From NCBI GenBank assembly GCA_033002965.1, contig JAURVB010012639.1, positions 124,001 through 188,000 on the forward strand: a DNA stretch of 64,000 bases, read 5' to 3'. Numbering within the stretch: position 1 is the first letter of the stretch; every line of letters begins with the position of its first letter. Source of the stretch: Piper betle. Its lineage: Eukaryota > Streptophyta > Magnoliopsida > Piperales > Piperaceae. Under the pieces are notes generated by a model, which did not search any database, was not told the origin of the DNA, and saw only the letters and a program-made list of their open reading frames with translations. Below are positions 58,501 through 64,000 of the stretch, one piece after another. The position numbers were made by a program, and so were the translations under genes.

Positions 58501-61500
58501 GTTTCTTCTCTTTACTTTCATAACTTGAAAATCTCTGGGAGTACTAAATGTCATCTGGCAAAGATTCTAGGGTTGGACAACTGTGCTGATACAATGGTAG
58601 GGGATGAGACGATTAAAGGGGTTTCTGGAGGACAAAAAAAACGTCTCACTACAGGTAACTCAGTGTCCTGAAGCAATTTTTTGTTTTCGATGACCTATAT
58701 ATATATTTTTATTGTTTTAACAATATACCAGGTGTTAATACTTAATACCTAACAGGTGAATTATTGGTTGGACCTTCTCGAGTACTTTTAATGGACGAAA
58801 TATCCAATGGCCTTGATAGCTCCACTACATACCAAATCATCAAATATCTCCAGCATTCTACTCATGCACTTGATGCAACAACTATTGTTTCCTTGTTGCA
58901 ACCTGCTCCTGAAACTTATGAGTTATTTGATGATATCATTCTTATAGCTGAAGGGCAGATAGTATATCAGGGTCCACGCGAGTTTGTTCTTGACTTCTTT
59001 GCATTCATGGGCTTCAAATGTCCAAAACGTAAAAATGTGGCAGATTTTTTACAGGAAGTAAGCAACATTCATGTGCATTTTCTGAGAAATATTTTACTTC
59101 CCTTTCATATTTTACTATGTTCATAACTTGTCAACGTTGTAATTTCTTAAGCATAGGTTATCTCAAAAAATGATCAAAAGCAATATTGGAAAGGCCCTAT
59201 TTGTGAGTATGAATATGTATCAGTGGAAAAGTTTGCCGAAGCCTTTTATTCCTTCTATGTTGGTAAGAACCTATCAGCAGAGATCATGGTTTCAAGGTCA
59301 CGATATAACCATCCGGCTGCCATTTCAACTTCTACCTATGGTGAAAAGCGGGCTAAGCTTCTCAAGATCAGTTTTTCTTGGCAGCTCCTTTTGATGAAAA
59401 GAAACACATTCATATATGTCTTTAAATTCATACAGGTAAAATGACTATGAAGATTTAAGACATTGGATTTTTGTTTGCTGGTATAGTCACATATGAGACA
59501 TTAGAATATGCATTATGCATGACAAATAACTATTTTAGTGCCTTGGGTTGTGCAAAAATAAGAGGTAAAACTGTGACACATTTGAAGTGGGTATATGGGC
59601 TTAAAAAACAACTTTTCAGTAAACATGAAAGGAAACTTGCCAAAATGATCTAGAGCACAATGTATATTTTTATAGTTATAAGCTGACAATGTGCAGAGAG
59701 CTCATTTATCACCTTGGACCTGGGTATGTAGCATTTAATTTTAGACAAATTATTTACATTCTCAATGCATCATTTTTATTCATGGAAGTAACTAATGTCT
59801 GACAAAATTCTGTTCAATTGTTGACTCTGTGCTTGCAGCTTCTATTTGTTTCTCTGATCACAATGACCGTATTTTCTCGGTCAGTAATGCACCATGATAC
59901 AGTTGATGATGGCTTTATCTACATTGGTGCACTCTACTTTGCTCTAATTATGATTCTCTTCAATGGATTTTCCGAAGTTGCAATGTTGGTTGCAAAGCTT
60001 CCCGTTCTTTATAAGCAGAGAGACTTGCACTTCTATCCCTGCTGGGTTTATACTCTTCCAGCATGGATCCTGAGTATACCAATTTCATTGGTAGAGTCTG
60101 CTATGTGGGTGGCAGTTACATACTATGTTGTTGGCTTTGATCCACAGATCACCAGGTCAGTATATGCCTTAAAGATCTTACTAGAAGACGGTCTATAAAG
60201 TTTAAAGTACTACTCTGAATTACCATGTTTATTTCGGTATTCAACTTTGATAAATTTCAGATGTCTACGCCAGTTCCTGCTATTCTTCTTTTTGCACCAA
60301 ATGTCGTTAGCTCTCTTTCGTCTGATAGCAACATTAGGCCGAAATATGATCGTTGCCAATACATTTGGATCATTTGCATTATTGGTTGTCATGGGTCTGG
60401 GGGGATTTGTCCTCACGAAAGGTTGTTTTGATGCATCTCATTTAAACTTTTGGATGGCTATGACACTCCTATTGAATGTAACCAAGCATTTTATAAGTTC
60501 TATTGCTATCATTTTCAGATAGCATCCCAAAATGGTGGATTTGGGGGTTTTGGTTCTCCCCTTTGATGTATGCTCAGAATGCGGCATCTGTGAACGAGTT
60601 CCTTGGCCATGCTTGGAGTAAGGTAATACGGCATTCTACTGCCCAACCATGAGACTGATTTAAAGTTTTAGATGTTTTAGTTGAGTTCTTTCCATTTTTA
60701 CATTTCCAGAATTTTATCTCATGTGGCTGCTAGTTGCATAAAATTTGGACTTAATTGCAGTTTCTATTTACTTCTGTCTCTTTTAGAGATTGTTCAACAG
60801 TAGTAGAATAATCAAGCAACCTTTGTCGCAATTATTCATATTCTTTGTGGTAAAATATTAAAATCCAACATGAATCATTCTACCTTAAGTCATTAGGAAT
60901 CTATTTATTGTGGCAATTACCATACCTTCCTTCCTCTAATCTTGAAGCTTGTGGTTCCAAATCCTTTTCTTTTCAGAGAGTTGGCAGCCAATCGCTGGGC
61001 CAAACTATCCTACAAGCAAGAGGTCTTTTTACTGAGAATTATTGGTACTGGATTGGTATTGGAGCCTTATTTGGCTACACAATCTTCTTCAATTTACTGT
61101 TCACCTTCTTCTTGTCCACTCTCAACCGTAAGTTTTTTTTTCAAAAAGAAAGAAATCTCATCATTAGTTTCTAGAGAAAACCATGCTCATAGATGGGACT
61201 ACAATGAAAAAATTGGACTATTCTTTTGACGTGCATTAACAGCCAATGTGTTTGCAAGATATATCAATTTTGCTATTGTCTTTCATTCACATATAGCTCT
61301 TGGAACCCAAAAACCAATCGTATCAAAAGAACAGCTTGAAAAAAGGAGCAAAAAGAATAATAGGGAGGAGGGTTTTCCCCTTGAGACAAAAAGAAAATCT
61401 AATGGTCTTATGGGTATGCTACAATCAATTTGTCATTTTACATTATGCTAGATTGGTGACAATTGGGATTGGATAGTTCATGTAAACCTTCCCGATTTGA

Positions 61501-64000
61501 CTGCAGAAAGTAATCTTCGGAAAAAGAAAGGCATGGTTCTTCCCTTTGAGCCTCATTGCATGTGTTTCACTGATATCAACTACCATGTTGATGTGCCCCT
61601 GGTATGTGCATATAATTCTTTATACTACTATGTAATTTTAGGTATGAATGGTCTGCTACTATTTGCAGGAGCTCAAAAAGCAAGGCTTTAAAGAAGAGCG
61701 GTTGCAGCTGTTGGTTAATGTCACAGGAGCTTTTAGACCTGGGCTTCTTACAGCACTGGTTGGGGTCAGTGGTGCTGGTAAAACTACCCTCATGGATGTT
61801 CTTTCAGGTAGAAAAACTGGGGGCCTTGTTGAAGGGAGCATCACCATTTCCGGGTATCCAAAAAAGCAAGAGACATTTGCTAGGATTTCCGGCTATTGTG
61901 AACAAAATGACATACATTCACCGCATGTAACTGTCCATGAGTCACTTCTATATTCTACATGGTTGAGATTTCCAGCTGGTCTTGAGTTGGAGAAAAGAAA
62001 GGTATAAATATCACTGATACATGCCTTCAATTTTTTTAATGATTTCTCATTGGCAATTTGTTTGCCAAGCAATTAACAGGCTTTTGTAGAAGAAGTAATG
62101 GAACTGGTGGAACTAACTCCATTGAGTGGTGCTCTTGTTGGGTTGCCTGGGCTTGATGGCTTGTCTACAGGGCAGAGGAAAAGACTGACAATTGCAGTTG
62201 AACTTGTTGCAAATCCATCGATCGTTTTCATGGATGAGCCAACATCAGGGCTTGATGCCAGGGCAGCTGCCATTGTTATGAGAGCGGTCCGGAATATTGT
62301 CGATACAGGAAGAACAATTGTGTGCACTATCCATCAACCTAGCATAGATATTTTTGAATCCTTTGATGAGGTATGCTTATAGCCTTATACCTTGCTGGTA
62401 GAATAATCTCTATCTCACAAGAGAATCTATCTAATTAGTGGATATTGTGAACGACCTACAATCCCTTCATCATCATCTTCATTGTCTATCCTTTATCGTA
62501 ATTAGGATGGGAACGATGTCATGATTTTTGAATAACTGATTACTTGCTCACATATTTTAATCAATTGCACTCAACTCATGCAAGAACAAGTGACATTTTT
62601 ATGCCAGATGCCCATTATGGCTTTTCCAACTGATCAAATAGGAAAATCATAATTTTACATCCATTAATTCTTTCTATAAACAAAAATTTCCATGCAAGAT
62701 AATGATGTGCTGAATAATCTGTATTTTTTATATGATGATCTACTTTGTGGATGCTGAATCTATACAGTCACCTTTTGCTTGATCCTTCTATCTGATAAAT
62801 ATTGGCCTATGGAGAAGAAAATGAGGAGTTTTGTTTCGATTACATATTCTTAGGTTATAGTTCTGAAGTTTCTACTTGAGTAATTTTATTTGATTGCAGG
62901 TGTTGGTTATGAAACGAGGAGGGGAACTTGTTTATGCTGGCCCCCTGGGGTCAAAATCAAGCAAACTAATAGAGTACTTTGAGGTATACAATCCTGTATG
63001 TTAGAATCACTTCAATAGCAACTTCTGGTTTTATGCAAAAGATATCATTGAACTTATTTGGAATGTATAATGTTGGTATTCTAGGCTGTTGAGGGAGTAC
63101 CGAAAATAAAACCTGGCTATAACCCAGCTACATGGATGCTAGAAGTGATATCACAAGCTGAAGAAAGACGCCTTGGGGTGAATTTTGCAGAAATTTACCG
63201 GAGATCTCATCTCTTTAAGTACGCTGTGACATTAAGAAGTCCTTCATTTGCAACTCTTGTTGGTATGTAATCTCATTTTGTGCCATTTTGTGACAGGCAA
63301 AACAGAGAGTTGGTTGAGAATCTAGCCAAACCAAGAGCCAACATCAAAGAGTTGTGCTTTACAAACAAATACACCCAACCATTTCATTTCCAATTTCTTG
63401 CATGTCTTTGGAAACAATATTTGTCTTACTGGAGAAACCCTCAATATACTGCTGTCAAATTCTTTTATACGGTTGTTATATCATTGATGTTCGGAACAAT
63501 TTGTTGGAAACTTGGTTCAAAAAGGTAGTAGTAATCAAAACATTTCATTTTCGGCGTTTAGAGTTATTTACACCTTTTCATTTCAGCTATGCTTGTTCTT
63601 CTTTTCATAATAAAAGAGTGTAAACAATACCTAACTGTTGAAATCTTCAGATTTTCACATCCTAACTTTCTTGACATGGTAAAAATTTTGTTTTGGTATT
63701 ATAGTAAGATGATGCAATGGGCTTTTCAGGGACACTCAACAGGATGTTTTAAATGCAATGGGATCCATGTACGCAGCAGTTTTATTCATTGGAATCACCA
63801 ATGCTACTTCTGTGCAACCCGTGGTATCTATTGAAAGATTTGTTTCATACAGAGAAAGAGCTGCAGGGATGTATTCAGCTCTACCATTTGCTTTTGGACT
63901 GGTCTGTCTTAGCTTCTCTCTTATATACTTGTTTTTCTTCCAATTTCCAAACTCACAATCCTAGTTCATAATATAGCAATTTTTTTCTTCTGCAATTTTG
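55192..64000 (+). CDS. ABCG32: Full-size PDR/ABCG transporter, ABCG31/32 clade, runs off the right edge
   Basis: Exons: 55192-55478, 56679-56799, 56897-56985, 57072-57156, 57645-57804, 57878-57954, 58045-58098, 58564-58654, 58756-59057, 59157-59435, 59839-60155, 60261-60421, 60519-60622, 60977-61127, 61297-61413, 61507-61601, 61669-62001, 62080-62370, 62900-62983, 63085-63218, 63297-63524 and 63730-63901. These give 1,244 codons without a break; roughly 175 remain outside. N-terminus [14 protein letters not shown], then [18 protein letters not shown]1: [32 protein letters not shown]. First membrane domain from about exon 10 ([20 protein letters not shown]). NBD2: [34 protein letters not shown]. 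Second membrane domain begins [20 protein letters not shown]. The sequence follows Arabidopsis ABCG32 (PEC1) closely, a plasma-membrane exporter of cutin precursors in epidermis. Exon 1 is GC-rich, the rest AT-leaning. Confidence 0.94.
55480..55529 (+). repeat. (ACAT)n(TA)n microsatellite at the first ABCG donor site
   Basis: The exon 1 donor is GTACATACATACAT: the tetranucleotide repeat starts inside the 5' splice site (GT at 55479-55480) and passes into a TA tract. Repeat-length change would alter the early intron directly. Confidence 0.8.

Overview
This is plant nuclear DNA. Genes are split by many short introns with GT..AG ends, intergenic DNA is very AT-rich, (TA)n microsatellites are frequent, and a piece of the chloroplast ycf2 gene has been inserted. 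Every gene recognised belongs to a land-plant family. The strongly GC-rich first exon of the ABC transporter beside otherwise AT-rich DNA suggests, weakly, a non-grass monocot. I cannot name the species.

Layout. (1) 1-2305, plus: PABP-interacting protein with PAM2 and CUE motifs (CID5/CID6 type). (2) 4866-7374, plus: DnaJ/HSP40 type II gene, reading frame broken three times. (3) 7949-11879, minus: complete 12-exon SERINC gene. (4) about 13.6-15.3 kb: retroelement-like debris and a ycf2 insertion. (5) 17609-23450, minus: TFIIS-central-domain plus SPOC-domain gene with a 2-kb 5' UTR intron and five homopolymer frame breaks. (6) 26053-28095, minus: RNase T2-family gene without catalytic residues. 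(7) 29-34.4 kb: transposon-rich stretch, with one orphan RNase T2 exon at 33.5 kb. (8) 36981-40240, minus: membrane RING-H2 E3 ligase. (9) 41728-42021, plus: 55-residue cysteine-rich CYSTM-like micro-gene with two very short exons. (10) 43-46 kb and 50-51.5 kb: more transposons. (11) 46808-49446, minus: decayed notch-like EGF gene. (12) 55192 to the right edge, plus: full-size PDR ABC transporter of the ABCG31/32 cutin clade; 22 exons and 1,244 codons are inside the window, all in frame.

The genes do not form one pathway. The CID, DnaJ and SPOC/TFIIS set has, as I recall, the same neighbours at one Arabidopsis locus (At5g25520-At5g25540), which suggests an old conserved block into which the SERINC gene falls here.

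The mobile DNA contains several non-autonomous families visible by structure alone. One is a hAT-like family with 8-bp target duplications and GC-rich cores (five copies). Another is a group of GC-rich-core elements whose ends are hairpins set in or near (TA)n tracts, resembling the rice Micron type (four members). A third is TRIM-like: short LTRs around a Met-tRNA-like primer site. Coordinates and splice sites were derived by reading the sequence by eye; no searches were run.
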